This document shows positions 32,873-40,589 of a stretch of DNA of 64,000 bases, one piece after another. The notes beneath the pieces are model-generated. The model was not told where the DNA came from. It was given only the letters and a program-made list of their open reading frames with translations, and did no database searches. This stretch comes from Streptomyces sp. CC228A (GTDB lineage Bacteria > Actinomycetota > Actinomycetes > Streptomycetales > Streptomycetaceae): the NCBI RefSeq assembly GCF_021390935.1, contig NZ_JAJPUI010000011.1, forward strand, positions 1 through 64,000. Reading direction: 5' to 3'. Every line of letters begins with the position of its first letter. Within the stretch, counting starts at the first letter, position 1. A program made the position numbers and the translations under genes.

Positions 32873-33165
32873 GGGTGCACCGCCGGAAAGTAGTAGACGC
32901 CGGTCGGACGGCCGACGCACCGCGACCGCCTGGGGCAGACACGCGGCGCCGACGCGAGGCCGGCAGGGTGGATGTGCTGGTGGTCGCAGAACGGGCAGGC
33001 GACGACGAGGAGAGCCTGCGGCTGGCCGTCTGCGTGCTGGGAGTCCTCGTAGGTCACGAGGCGGGCCGCGGCGGCGGCCATGCCGAGGCGGACCTGCGTC
33101 TGGGGCCCGGCCTCGGTGTTCTGTGTGTCCTCCCCGAAGAGGGGGAGGGTGGTGGTGCTGTTCAC
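32869..33165 (-). CDS. Small zinc-finger protein upstream of the primase-helicase
   Basis: About 98 residues from GTG 33165, which has AGAGAG upstream; a TTG at 33195 is an alternative. The core CPFCDHQHIHPAG and following CPRRSRC are zinc-binding. It overlaps the primase-helicase start by 4 bp. Probable replication accessory. Confidence 0.62.
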   Translation of the reverse strand: MNSTTTLPLFGEDTQNTEAGPQTQVRLGMAAAAARLVTYEDSQHADGQPQALLVVACPFCDHQHIHPAGLASAPRVCPRRSRCVGRPTGVYYFPAVHP

Positions 33166-33211
33166 GAACGTGCTCTCTTCTACGAGCGGGGCCAATGCGG
33201 TTCGTGAGTGC

Positions 33212-33253
33212 GCGCGCGGCCCCGGGCCGGGGGATTGGCCCGGGGCCGCGCGC
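33212..33253 (-). terminator. Very stable hairpin, 17-bp perfect stem
   Basis: Arms GCGCGCGGCCCCGGGCC (33212-33228) and GGCCCGGGGCCGCGCGC (33237-33253) are fully complementary with an 8-nt loop. It lies between two early genes on the same strand, so it may attenuate transcription of the primase-helicase. Confidence 0.6.
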
Positions 33254-33261
33254 TTCCCGGG

Positions 33262-33696
33262 TCAGCCGGTGGGCCGGATGTCGGCCTGCATCCGGGCGTG
33301 GTCCGCGGCGAAGTAGCGGAGGTGCTGCTGGACCTCGCGGGCCAGGTAGGCCCGGCGGGGGCCGGCCGGGATGTGGATCTCGACGTTGCGCGCGGAGAGG
33401 AAGAAGCGGGAGGCGATCGCGTGTCCGAGAGTCGGGTGGTGCCGCAGGGCGTCCTCGCCGACGCGGATGATGGCGGTGTGGCAGTCGGTGGAGTACCAGG
33501 TCTGCTCGTGCAGGTCGGCGGAGACCTCGCTGCTGTTGGTGTACGGCCCGGTGAGGTCGACGGTGATGACGAGGCGGACCTCGGGTACGGGCACTGCCGC
33601 GGCGGGGGTCGGCTGCTCGGCGGGTGCAGGTGCCGGGGCCGGTCCCAGGGGGATGGGGTTGGCGACCGGCCACTGGCCGGGACGGTGCTTGGTCAT
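33262..33696 (-). CDS. Early-region hypothetical protein
   Basis: The protein has 144 residues. A proline-rich start (PIPLGPAPAPAPAEQ) precedes an alpha/beta part including FFLSARNVEIHIPAGPRRAY and a C-terminal helix (EVQQHLRYFAADHARMQADI). No family recognised. Stop codon is 9 bp before the strong hairpin. Confidence 0.65.
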   Translation of the reverse strand: MTKHRPGQWPVANPIPLGPAPAPAPAEQPTPAAAVPVPEVRLVITVDLTGPYTNSSEVSADLHEQTWYSTDCHTAIIRVGEDALRHHPTLGHAIASRFFLSARNVEIHIPAGPRRAYLAREVQQHLRYFAADHARMQADIRPTG

Positions 33697-34010
33697 GCTG
33701 CCCCCTTGGCGGCTCGGGCGATGGAGATGACGATGTCGGCCTCGTGCCGGCGGCAGGCCGGGAAGTCGTAGCGGATGTGCGGGCCCGCGAAGGCGCTGAC
33801 GACGTGCTTGGCCGGGGCCGGGCAGCCGGCGCACCGGTAGCCGGCCTGGTTGTGCGGGGAGTCCGGGCCGTCGGGGCACTCGCACCAGCTGCACCGTTCG
33901 CCGTTCGCCGCGGTGAGCGCGACGGGGATGGTGGCAGGATCGGCCGCGGCGTCACGGGCGGCGGCCAGCGCCTGGTCGGAGAGGAAGGTGTCCTGTGGGG
34001 TGCGGGTCAC
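33693..34010 (-). CDS. Cysteine-rich early protein
   Basis: The protein has 105 residues from GTG 34010. CSWCECPDGPDS and RCAGCPAP form one zinc site, with ACRRHEAD near the end. Overlaps both neighbours by 4 bp. Function unknown; a DNA- or protein-binding role is likely. Confidence 0.65.
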   Translation of the reverse strand: MTRTPQDTFLSDQALAAARDAAADPATIPVALTAANGERCSWCECPDGPDSPHNQAGYRCAGCPAPAKHVVSAFAGPHIRYDFPACRRHEADIVISIARAAKGAA

Positions 34011-34735
34011 CGGGTGCCTCCGTCCTCGTCGAGGGTGGGTCCGCGGCGGGCCCGTCGCAGGGCTTCCCCTTTGGTCAGGCCATCGGTGGAGAACAGGTCG
34101 TCGAAGGCGTTGCCGCCGGTCGGCGTGCCGTCCACGGTCACCGCGGGGATGTCCTTGAGCTTGTCGCCCCAGACCTCCCGCATGGCGTGCCCGAACGCGG
34201 GGAGCGCGTTGTTCACGAACTCCTGGCCCCAAGGCGAACAGGCGAGGAGCAGCGGGAGCCTGTCCGTGGACACGAGCCAGTCCCCGGCGAAGGACCACCT
34301 TCTGCCGCCGGCGTCAGGCCGGGCTTCGGGGTCGTCCTGGACCAGGTCCAGGTGCAGGTCGATGTAGTCGAGGAGGAGGTCCCAGCCGAGGCGGCCGTCT
34401 CCTCGTTCTTCGTCACGGTCCCGCTGGTCTTTGATCGCGAAGCCGTGCTCCAGGCGGGCCCAGGCGTCAGCCTTGTGGAGGGGCCAGCCCAGGGCGTCCG
34501 CAACGTCCGAGAGCAGCACGTAGTCGTGGCCCTCGGAGGCATACACGATGGGTGCCGTACCGAAGCCGGCCAGGTCGACCTCGGTGTCGGCGACCGGGGT
34601 GAGTGCGGTGACGGTGCTGGCGCGCTGGAGGGCCTGCAGGACCCGGCTGGCCTGCTCGTCGGGTCCGTCGTTCAGCAGGAGGGCGTCGTGCTTGGCGACG
34701 AGCCGCGTGGCGAACCGGGTGTGGATGGAGGTCAC
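34007..34735 (-). CDS. BRO-N/antirepressor-like protein (tentative)
   Basis: The protein has 242 residues from GTG 34735. The middle region (YVLLSDVADALGWPLHKADA followed by WARLEHGFAI) resembles BRO-N domains of phage antirepressors; LLLACSPWGQEFVNNALPAF follows. The C-terminus is basic. It lies in the early block, where antirepressors can occur. The similarity is by eye only. Confidence 0.5.
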   Translation of the reverse strand: MTSIHTRFATRLVAKHDALLLNDGPDEQASRVLQALQRASTVTALTPVADTEVDLAGFGTAPIVYASEGHDYVLLSDVADALGWPLHKADAWARLEHGFAIKDQRDRDEERGDGRLGWDLLLDYIDLHLDLVQDDPEARPDAGGRRWSFAGDWLVSTDRLPLLLACSPWGQEFVNNALPAFGHAMREVWGDKLKDIPAVTVDGTPTGGNAFDDLFSTDGLTKGEALRRARRGPTLDEDGGTR

Positions 34736-34914
34736 GCCGCCTCCCTGGTGGTGCGGGCCTGGTGGAAGATCGTGCGGAGGGCGGCGCGCTGCTCGTCGCT
34801 CAGCGGCGGGGCGGCGGCGACGATGCGGTCGATGCGCTCCCAGTAGCCGGCGGGGCGGGCCGGGCGGCCGGAGGGAGTGCCTCCGGCCGTCACGGTGGTC
34901 TGCTGGGCGGTCAC
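34732..34914 (-). CDS. Small helical early protein
   Basis: The protein has 60 residues from GTG 34914, overlapping the upstream stop by 4 bp. The C-terminal half is a helical hairpin (WERIDRIVAAAPPLSDEQRA). Function unknown. Confidence 0.65.
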   Translation of the reverse strand: MTAQQTTVTAGGTPSGRPARPAGYWERIDRIVAAAPPLSDEQRAALRTIFHQARTTREAA

Positions 34915-35621
34915 GCGCGTGCCTCCGCAGCGAGGGCGGCGCGGAGCTGGGCGAGGGTGTCGCCCGCGCTCTGGCCGCGGGGGATGACGAAGGGGCGCAG
35001 CCCGTCGGCCTGCTCCTCGATGAGGAGGCCCTCGGTGAGAAGGGCGGCGCGCGGGCCGGTGGCCGCGACGATGCGGACACGCTCCCGGGTGCACAGCTCG
35101 GCGAGGCGGTCGCGGTCGAGGGCGTCGACGATCTGTCCGGCCACCGCCGCGGGGTCGCCGGTGCGGTCGAACTCCTCCAGGAGCACGTCGAGGAACTCGG
35201 CGTACTTCCCTGTGGCGGTGGCGCGCTCGGCGCGGAACTTCGCCACGATCGGGTGCTCCTCGTGTCCCGCGGAGTGCTGCGCCTGGTTCAGCAGGGAGAA
35301 GGCGCGGCGGGCCTCGGCCTCGGTGAGGTGTCGCGGGTCGTAGGCGATGCGCCAGTACGTGGCGAGCTGCTTGAAGAGCATGACGATGCCGTGGTCCAGC
35401 TCGGCGGCCTCGTACTTGGCGGGCTTGCGCGCGTGGTGGATGAGGCCGGTGTCGACCAGGGCCTTGGCCATGATGTCGCCGAGCTCGGCGAGGCTGATAC
35501 GGCGGGCGAGCTGCGGCACCTCGTCGAGGACGCCCGCGGCCATCTCGGCGCCGAGCAGCTCGGGGTCCGGGTGGCTGGTCTTCGGCTGGGGTGCGGGGCG
35601 GGTGGTCGGTAGACTCGTCAC
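34911..35621 (-). CDS. Early-region helical protein
   Basis: The protein has 236 residues from GTG 35621. It has a helical core (RISLAELGDIMAKALVDTGL, RRAFSLLNQAQHSAGHEEHP) and an alpha/beta C-terminal end. It follows the HTH gene at 35,930 in the leftward early operon. No family recognised; a replication or regulatory role is possible. Confidence 0.65.
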   Translation of the reverse strand: MTSLPTTRPAPQPKTSHPDPELLGAEMAAGVLDEVPQLARRISLAELGDIMAKALVDTGLIHHARKPAKYEAAELDHGIVMLFKQLATYWRIAYDPRHLTEAEARRAFSLLNQAQHSAGHEEHPIVAKFRAERATATGKYAEFLDVLLEEFDRTGDPAAVAGQIVDALDRDRLAELCTRERVRIVAATGPRAALLTEGLLIEEQADGLRPFVIPRGQSAGDTLAQLRAALAAEARA

Positions 35622-35645
35622 TGGAACGTGTCCTCTCTCTGCTTC

Positions 35646-35930
35646 TCAGGTGGTCGGGGTGACTCGTTCGCTCGAAGCCGCCGCGGGTGCAACCGCGGCG
35701 GCTTCGCTGTTCTCTGCCTTGGCCTCCTGTACGAGGTCGCCCAGGGAGACGGCGTAAGCCTCTGCAAGGGTCATCAGGGACTTCGTGGTGGGCGAGGCGA
35801 GCCCACGGGCCAGCCGCGACAGCGTGGACTCGGCCAGGCCGGTCCTCTTCGCGATGGCGTACCGGCTGTGGTCGCCCTTCTCGGCGGCAGCGCGATTCAG
35901 CGTCTTGGTGTGCAGCACGTACCTGGGCAC
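35646..35930 (-). CDS. XRE-type HTH early regulator (Cro-like position)
   Basis: The protein has about 94 residues from GTG 35930, with AGGAAGG upstream. The HTH is HSRYAIAKRTGLAESTLSRL followed by GLASPTTKSLMTLAEAYAVS. It is the first gene of the leftward early operon, opposite the repressor at 36,180, a Cro-like position. It probably represses the leftward promoter, the lysogeny promoter, or both. Confidence 0.78.
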   Translation of the reverse strand: MPRYVLHTKTLNRAAAEKGDHSRYAIAKRTGLAESTLSRLARGLASPTTKSLMTLAEAYAVSLGDLVQEAKAENSEAAAVAPAAASSERVTPTT

Positions 35931-35976
35931 AAGCCTTCCTTCCTGGGTTGCACGCCCTGCGTGCATCCTGGGAAGG

Positions 35977-36005
35977 ACTGTAGACCGCCATTAACTTCCT
36001 CGCAA
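35977..36005 (-). promoter_or_regulatory. Leftward early promoter with inverted-repeat operator
   Basis: Leftward -35 TTGCGA (36005-36000) and -10 TACAGT (35982-35977) are 17 bp apart, the same -10 and spacing as the promoter at 27,666. CTTCC/GGAAG arms flank the -35, and GCTAGCG occurs next to it (36010-36016) and again in front of the repressor gene (36166-36172), suggesting shared operator sites for the two divergent regulators. Confidence 0.65.
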
Positions 36006-36179
36006 GGAAGCTAGCGAGGTGGGTGCTTCCGCCCTGTCTTCTCTGGAGCGCCTCGCGAGGGGGTCGTAGCGCCGCATTTCTCACATCCAGGGCAGACTTC
36101 ACGCCATGCTGTGCCTGTCGGGCGCGCGGCAGTGGACCTACTTCTAGCTGTGCACGTACTTGCTTGCTAGCGTGTACGC

Positions 36180-36629
36180 ATGACCACCGACGACAGTGCG
36201 ACCCGCACGCGTGCCCAGCGCTTCGGTGCGCATGTGGCTGCTGCCGCCCGCGCCGCCGGTTACGACATCGACAGTCCGCGGGGCGGGGGAAAGAAGGCCC
36301 TCGCGGAGAGGTCTGGCATGTCTCACGCCAGCGTGAGTCGCATGCTGGCTGGCCAGACGATCCCGGACCCCACTTTCTTTGAGCCGCTGGCGGAAGCACT
36401 TGGGCTCAACGTTGCCGAGTTGCTTGTGCTCGCTGGCGTCGTATCCGAGGCGAAGTTGCTGGAGGCCCCGACGGAGGCGTCTCGGCGCGCCAAATCGCCG
36501 CGCGAGGCTGCCGCAGATCTCGGGATTACGGATCCTTCGAAGGTTCACCTCTTCGAAGCTATGGTTCGAGCCCTGATTTCTGGGACGGACCAGCAGGGAA
36601 ACGGTAGGCACCGATCGGAGGTGGCGTGA
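36180..36629 (+). CDS. Lysogeny repressor (HTH), likely leaderless
   Basis: The protein has 149 residues. The HTH region is GKKALAERSGMSHASVSRML, followed by PTFFEPLAEALGLNVAELLV, a XRE arrangement. It stands divergent to the early operon, the immunity region layout of many actinophages. There is no Shine-Dalgarno upstream; a TAGCGT -10-like hexamer ends 7 bp before the ATG, so translation may be leaderless. A GCTAGCG copy overlaps this region. The C-terminal part may mediate dimerisation; no LexA-type protease motif seen. Confidence 0.78.
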   Translation: MTTDDSATRTRAQRFGAHVAAAARAAGYDIDSPRGGGKKALAERSGMSHASVSRMLAGQTIPDPTFFEPLAEALGLNVAELLVLAGVVSEAKLLEAPTEASRRAKSPREAAADLGITDPSKVHLFEAMVRALISGTDQQGNGRHRSEVA

Positions 36630-37175
36630 GTGGAAGATATGTCCGAGCACCTGACTGCCCGCGCAAGGGTCATGTCAAAGCAGTCCAAGGTCGCGATATG
36701 CAACGGAGTGGTCGGACTTCTTATCGGTCTAGGGGCAGTCGCTGTAGCCTTGGTGGAACTTGCCCCTGACGCTCCTGAGTACTATCCCTACCTCCTCGCG
36801 GCTTTCTCCGCGGTTTCAAGTGGAGCCACCTGGATTATGGCAGGGGTGTACTTCGGTCGGCTCGGGAAGACCTTTGCAGAATCGTCCAGAGATCTAACCT
36901 CCGCTCGCATGCAGCGCGAACTGCTTGAGCTGCGACTGGCTGCCCTGGTCGAGCAGGAGAGGCAGATGAAGGAGGCCGTCTCGGACTTGCGCAAGGGGTT
37001 CGAAGTGGAGAAAGAGCGCCTTCGCGAAATCCGGGAGGAGCGGGAGTACGAGCTAAAATGGAGCGCTTACCGCGCGGGGCTGGACGATAGGTTGGCCGTG
37101 GAGGCGTACCTGCGTGATCGCCGACATGGCCTTCGGGCTCTTCCCGACCCTCCCTCGGAGCTTAGGGGGGCGTAA
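36630..37175 (+). CDS. Two-TM coiled-coil protein expressed with the repressor
   Basis: The protein has 181 residues from GTG 36630, 7 nt after GGAGGT; an ATG at 36639 is less well spaced. It has two hydrophobic spans (CNGVVGLLIGLGAVAVALVE and AAFSAVSSGATWIMAGVYFG), then a long coiled coil (about residues 90-145, highly charged). GC content is visibly lower than neighbours. It follows the repressor at once, so it is probably made in lysogens. This layout suits an exclusion or defence protein, but the family is unknown. Confidence 0.75.
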   Translation: MEDMSEHLTARARVMSKQSKVAICNGVVGLLIGLGAVAVALVELAPDAPEYYPYLLAAFSAVSSGATWIMAGVYFGRLGKTFAESSRDLTSARMQRELLELRLAALVEQERQMKEAVSDLRKGFEVEKERLREIREEREYELKWSAYRAGLDDRLAVEAYLRDRRHGLRALPDPPSELRGA

Positions 37176-37208
37176 CAGCACCGGCGGCTTGGCGGACATC
37201 GCGGTTCC

Positions 37209-38717
37209 TTAGCGGCGTTCCCGCTTCCACTTGAATTCGATGGCTTCGTAGTCGAAGTAGCCGCCGTCCGGCATCCGGCCGACCCGCGGCGGCCGCAGCG
37301 TCACCACCAGCAGCTCACGCAGAACCGCGCGACGCCGCGCCAGCTCCATGCCTTCCCATGCCTTTCGGACATCAGGCGCGCCGACGAGCGGCACCAGCGG
37401 GTCCCGCGTCGCGGCCCGGGCCAGCTGCCGGTTCACACCCTCAAGCTGGACCCGCGCGGTGTCGGTGCCCTCGGTGAACTGGACCATGTCGATCTGCCCG
37501 GCGCCGAACATGCCGGCCAGGTCGGTGAGCCGGCGGCGGATCTGCTCGCTCTCCGCCTGCAGGGCGGCCACGTCGATGTCGTTCGGGCCCGGCAGCAGGA
37601 GGTCGGCGGCGTCCGGTCGGCTCAGGCGCTCGACGATCAGGTCCACCACGTAGGCGTCGACCCGGTCCGCCCGCCGCCCGCCGCCGTGCTGGGTGGGGCA
37701 GCGGTAGCTGGGCAGCTTCGCCCCGCCGACCTTCGTCACCCGCACGGTCGACGTGCAGTCCCCGATCCCGCACCCGTAGATCAGCGACCCAAACCAGCGG
37801 GGCTGCCCGCCCGGCGTGGTCCGCCGCGCGGGGTTCGTGAGGATCGCAACGACGGCCCTGTGCTTCACCTCAGACACGATCGGCTCCCACGCTCCCTTGC
37901 CGACCTCCTCGCCCTTGTAGACGGCGATTCCGGCGTTCCTCGGGCGCAGCAGCATCTCCCGCGCCTCGGCATGCCCGACCGGGTTGCCGCGGGTCGTCGT
38001 GAAGCCCTTCGCGGCGAGCCAGCGCACCCAGCTCTTCAACGACCCGCCGGACAGTATGATCTCGTGCCCGGCCTCGATCGCCGCGGCCTCCTCGGGCACC
38101 AGCTTGCCCATGTCGAGGACGGGCACCTCGATTTCCTCGCCGGTCTTGCGGTCGACCTTCTTCGTCAACTTGCCGGTCGGCACGCCCCACCCGAACGGGC
38201 GGATTCCGCCGCCCCACTGTCCGGCCTTCGCCTTCTGCATGCGGGCCCGGGCGACACGGTGCCCCTTGTGCTCGGACTCCTGGCGGGCGACGGCGCCGAG
38301 GATACGGGCGGTCATGCGGCCGGAGGGGGTGGCGAGGTCGAGTGCGCCGGCCTGGACGGTGTGGGTGGACACGCCGTGCCGCTCGCACAGGCTGATGTAC
38401 TTCTCCAGCTCGGTGGGGGAGCGGTGGAGCCGGTCGGTGTGCCAGGTGATGACGACGGTGGCGGTGCCGTTGGCGAGGTCGGCGAGCATACGCTCGTAGT
38501 CCTTGCGCTTCTTGCCGGAGAACGCGGAGACGTCGTTGTCGACGTACACCTCGACGACTTCCCAGCCCATGCGGCTGGCGAGGGTCTCGCAGTCCTCCCG
38601 CTGTCTGTCCACACCGAGGCCGGCGCCTGTGCGGTCCTGCGAGATCCTGCAGTAGATGACCGCGCGCGTCTTCATGCCGGAGGCGACGTCGACGGCGGAG
38701 TGAAGTTGAGGACTCAT
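37209..38717 (-). CDS. int: Large serine integrase
   Basis: The protein has 502 residues from ATG 38717; an ATG 14 codons later (MKTRAVIYCRIS) is an alternative. The catalytic domain contains YCRIS, whose Ser is residue 26 here, and DRLHRS. The recombinase domain (LKSWVRWLAAKGFTTTRGN) is followed by a zinc ribbon with Cys in YGCGIGDC and YRCPTQHG, and a coiled-coil. It catalyses integration into the TadA P-loop site. It lies at the right end beside attR, leftward, and overlaps the upstream gene by 4 bp. Confidence 0.95.
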   Translation of the reverse strand: MSPQLHSAVDVASGMKTRAVIYCRISQDRTGAGLGVDRQREDCETLASRMGWEVVEVYVDNDVSAFSGKKRKDYERMLADLANGTATVVITWHTDRLHRSPTELEKYISLCERHGVSTHTVQAGALDLATPSGRMTARILGAVARQESEHKGHRVARARMQKAKAGQWGGGIRPFGWGVPTGKLTKKVDRKTGEEIEVPVLDMGKLVPEEAAAIEAGHEIILSGGSLKSWVRWLAAKGFTTTRGNPVGHAEAREMLLRPRNAGIAVYKGEEVGKGAWEPIVSEVKHRAVVAILTNPARRTTPGGQPRWFGSLIYGCGIGDCTSTVRVTKVGGAKLPSYRCPTQHGGGRRADRVDAYVVDLIVERLSRPDAADLLLPGPNDIDVAALQAESEQIRRRLTDLAGMFGAGQIDMVQFTEGTDTARVQLEGVNRQLARAATRDPLVPLVGAPDVRKAWEGMELARRRAVLRELLVVTLRPPRVGRMPDGGYFDYEAIEFKWKRERR

Positions 38718-39097
38718 CGGACGAGCCGCCCGGACTGCACGCTGTAGGTCGTGACCCCAAGCCGCGCCGACATCTCGGTGTACGCCTTCTGCAGTTCGAG
38801 GCTGCGGTAGAGCCGGTCCTCCGCGAAGACGAGGACCGTGTCGGCTTCGCCGCAGTCGAGCCCGGCGAGCATCTCCTCGTAGGCCGGGCGCGTGGAGAGG
38901 CCGGAGCCGCCGTCATCCTGGAAGACGCGGACGACCTTGTACTCGGCGGCTGGGCTGGACAGCGACTCGGCGAGGGCGCGGGCGTCTCGGATCTGGCGCT
39001 CGATGGCCAGCGGGTTGCTACGAGCGACGTGCGCGTAGATGTAGCAGCGGATGACCTGGGGCTCTGTTTGGGCGGCGCCCGTCTGGGTGGTGTCCAT
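38714..39097 (-). CDS. Catalytically dead resolvase-domain protein, integrase partner
   Basis: The protein has 127 residues from ATG 39097. It aligns along the integrase catalytic domain: LAIERQIRDARALAE, YEEMLAGLDCGEADTVLVF and DRLYRS match LGVDRQREDCETLAS, YERMLADLANGTATVVITW and DRLHRS. At the active site the integrase has YCRIS where this protein has YAHVA, so Ser and the first Arg are missing. It ends at VQSGRLVR, before the DNA-binding domains. The stop overlaps the integrase start (ATGA), so the two are probably co-translated. Confidence 0.85.
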   Translation of the reverse strand: MDTTQTGAAQTEPQVIRCYIYAHVARSNPLAIERQIRDARALAESLSSPAAEYKVVRVFQDDGGSGLSTRPAYEEMLAGLDCGEADTVLVFAEDRLYRSLELQKAYTEMSARLGVTTYSVQSGRLVR

Positions 39098-39150
39098 GTC
39101 CTGAGTCTGCCTCAATAGAGGTGTTATTGTCCCCGGTTCGGAAAGACGAC
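39098..39150. other. attR: prophage/chromosome junction in the TadA P-loop
   Basis: Right of about 39,140 the frame reads GGA AAG ACG ACC TTG CTG (GKTTLL), the end of a Walker A motif. Left of it the expected Gly-Ser codons are replaced by CGG TTC and phage sequence. The crossover is therefore near CGGAAAGACGACC (39139-39151). An inverted repeat CCTC-TATT-GAGG (rc of 39112-39123) lies on the phage side. Confidence 0.75.
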
Positions 39151-39715
39151 CTTGCTGTCCAGTCTGCTGGGGCTCGTGGGGTCACGGGAGCGAATCGTGC
39201 TGGCCGAGGACTCGGCGGAGCTGCGGCCGGACCACCCGCACGTGGTGCGGCTCGAAGCCCGGCCGCCGAACCAGGAGGGCACGGGCCACGTCACCCTGCG
39301 GGACCTCGTGCGCCAGGCGCTGCGGATGCGCCCGGACCGGCTCGTCGTCGGTGAGGTGCGGGGGCACGAAGTGTCGGATCTGCTGGCCGCGCTCAACACC
39401 GGCCACGAAGGCGGGTGCGGGACCGTGCACGCCAACACCGCGGCCGACGTGCCCGCCCGGATGGAAGCCCTGGGGACGGCGGCGGGTCTGGACCGGGCGG
39501 CGCTGCACAGCCAGCTCGCGGCGGGCCTCACCGCCGTGGTGCACATGGTACGCGGCCCGCACGGGGCGCGCCGCGTGGCCGAAGTGCACGTCCTGGAACG
39601 GCGCCGTGACGGCCTCGTGGCCACCCTGCCAGCCCTGCGCTGGGCGCCCCAGGGGTTCCTCCGGGAGCCCGGTTGGGAACGCCTGCGGGCCCTGCTCGGA
39701 GGTGGACCGTGGTGA
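39140..39715 (+). pseudogene. 3' part of TadA/CpaF-type secretion ATPase, interrupted by the prophage
   Basis: About 190 codons remain. They cover the end of Walker A (GKTTLLSSLLGL), the Asp box LAEDSAELRP, Walker B-like RPDRLVVGEVRG and the His box GGCGTVHANTAADVPARMEA. The ATPase powers assembly of Flp-type pili. The 5' part lies left of the window, so the gene is disrupted. A TTG at 39152 exists but would give only a fragment. Confidence 0.88.
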
Positions 39716-39852
39716 CGGGACAGCCGCTGTATGCGGCAGCGCTCTGCGCGGGCGCGGCGGTCTGGCTCTGCGCCGGGGGGCGAGGCGCCGCACACCGGCG
39801 GCACGTCGTGCTGAACGGGGAGGCGCGGCCGCACCGCCCTGGGCCGGGATGA
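39712..39852 (+). CDS. N-terminal piece of split TadB-like protein
   Basis: 46 codons from GTG 39712, after GGAGG, encode one membrane segment (LYAAALCAGAAVWLCAGG). It matches the usual start of Streptomyces TadB-like proteins but stops at 39,852 in an ATGA overlap with the next frame. An indel between 39,780 and 39,850 would rejoin the two pieces. The split may be natural or a sequencing error. Confidence 0.6.
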   Translation: MTGQPLYAAALCAGAAVWLCAGGRGAAHRRHVVLNGEARPHRPGPG

Positions 39853-40589
39853 GGCGGCCCGCGGTGACACAGCGGTGGCCTGCGCTCGGCGCGAGGCTGC
39901 GGGTCCGGGCTCGGCCGGAGTGGCTGTGCCTGGCTGCGGCGTTGGTGCTCGCCGTGCTGGGTGAGTCGCCTCTGCCGCTGGTCGCGGGAGCGGTGGCGGT
40001 TCCGCTGGCGGGCCGGCACCTGCGGGCGAGGGCACGGCGACGGGAACGCGACCGCCGGGAGGAGGCGGTGATCGGCTTCTGCGGGGCGGTCGCGGCGGAG
40101 CTCCGTGCCGGCTCCCAGCCGGGCCGGGCACTCCGGTTCGCGGCGGACGCCACCGGTGCGCTGGGTGACGAAGAGGCCGCGGTGCTGGCCGCGGCGCGGT
40201 TCGGCGGAGACGTGGCGGAGGCACTCCGCCTGGCGGCGCGCACGGACGGTGCCGAGGGGCTGGCGGGGCTGGCGGCGTGCTGGCAGGTGGCCGTGGACAG
40301 TGGCGCGGGGCTGGCCACAGGGCTGGACCGGCTGGAGTCGGCGCTGCGCGAACGGCGCGAACAGCGCGAGCGGTTGCGGGCCCAGCTGTCCGGTTCGTGG
40401 ACGACCGTCGTGCTGCTGGCGGTGCTGCCTCTGGCCGGTCTCGCCATGGGGGCGGCCCTGGGCGCCGAACCGCTGCGCGTACTGCTGCACACTCCTGCGG
40501 GTCTCGCCTGTCTGCTGATCGGAGGCGCACTGGAGACCGCGGGGCTCTGGTGGGCCGGCCGCATCGTACGGGCGGGTGAGGGGCCGTGA
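39849..40589 (+). CDS. TadB-like pilus assembly protein (main part)
   Basis: 246 residues from ATG 39849. It holds a membrane pair (WLCLAAALVLAVLGESPLPL, VAGAVAVPLAGRHLRARARR), the cytoplasmic GSPII_F-type domain (GFCGAVAAELRAGSQPGRAL) and C-terminal membrane segments (TTVVLLAVLPLAGLAMGAAL). It normally forms the inner-membrane platform with TadC for Flp pilus assembly. The N-terminus is displaced into another frame. It overlaps the next ORF by 4 bp. Confidence 0.75.
   Translation: MRRPAVTQRWPALGARLRVRARPEWLCLAAALVLAVLGESPLPLVAGAVAVPLAGRHLRARARRRERDRREEAVIGFCGAVAAELRAGSQPGRALRFAADATGALGDEEAAVLAAARFGGDVAEALRLAARTDGAEGLAGLAACWQVAVDSGAGLATGLDRLESALRERREQRERLRAQLSGSWTTVVLLAVLPLAGLAMGAALGAEPLRVLLHTPAGLACLLIGGALETAGLWWAGRIVRAGEGP

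Larger units (their letters stand above)
1..39139. mobile_element. Integrated siphovirus prophage, right-hand 39 kb (left end outside window)
   Basis: A contiguous phage genome is visible: lysis, tail, head, packaging, replication, repressor and serine integrase genes. The right boundary is where a TadA/CpaF ATPase reading frame resumes in the middle of its P-loop. The 5' part of that ATPase gene is not present anywhere to the left, so the element extends beyond position 1. Almost all genes run leftward; the exceptions are a cassette at 2,076-2,580, a small regulator at 27,717 and the repressor pair at 36,180-37,175. A long tape measure gene and tail chaperones with a slippery site indicate a long non-contractile tail. 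All structural frames appear intact, so the prophage may be functional, but this cannot be proven here. Confidence 0.93.
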
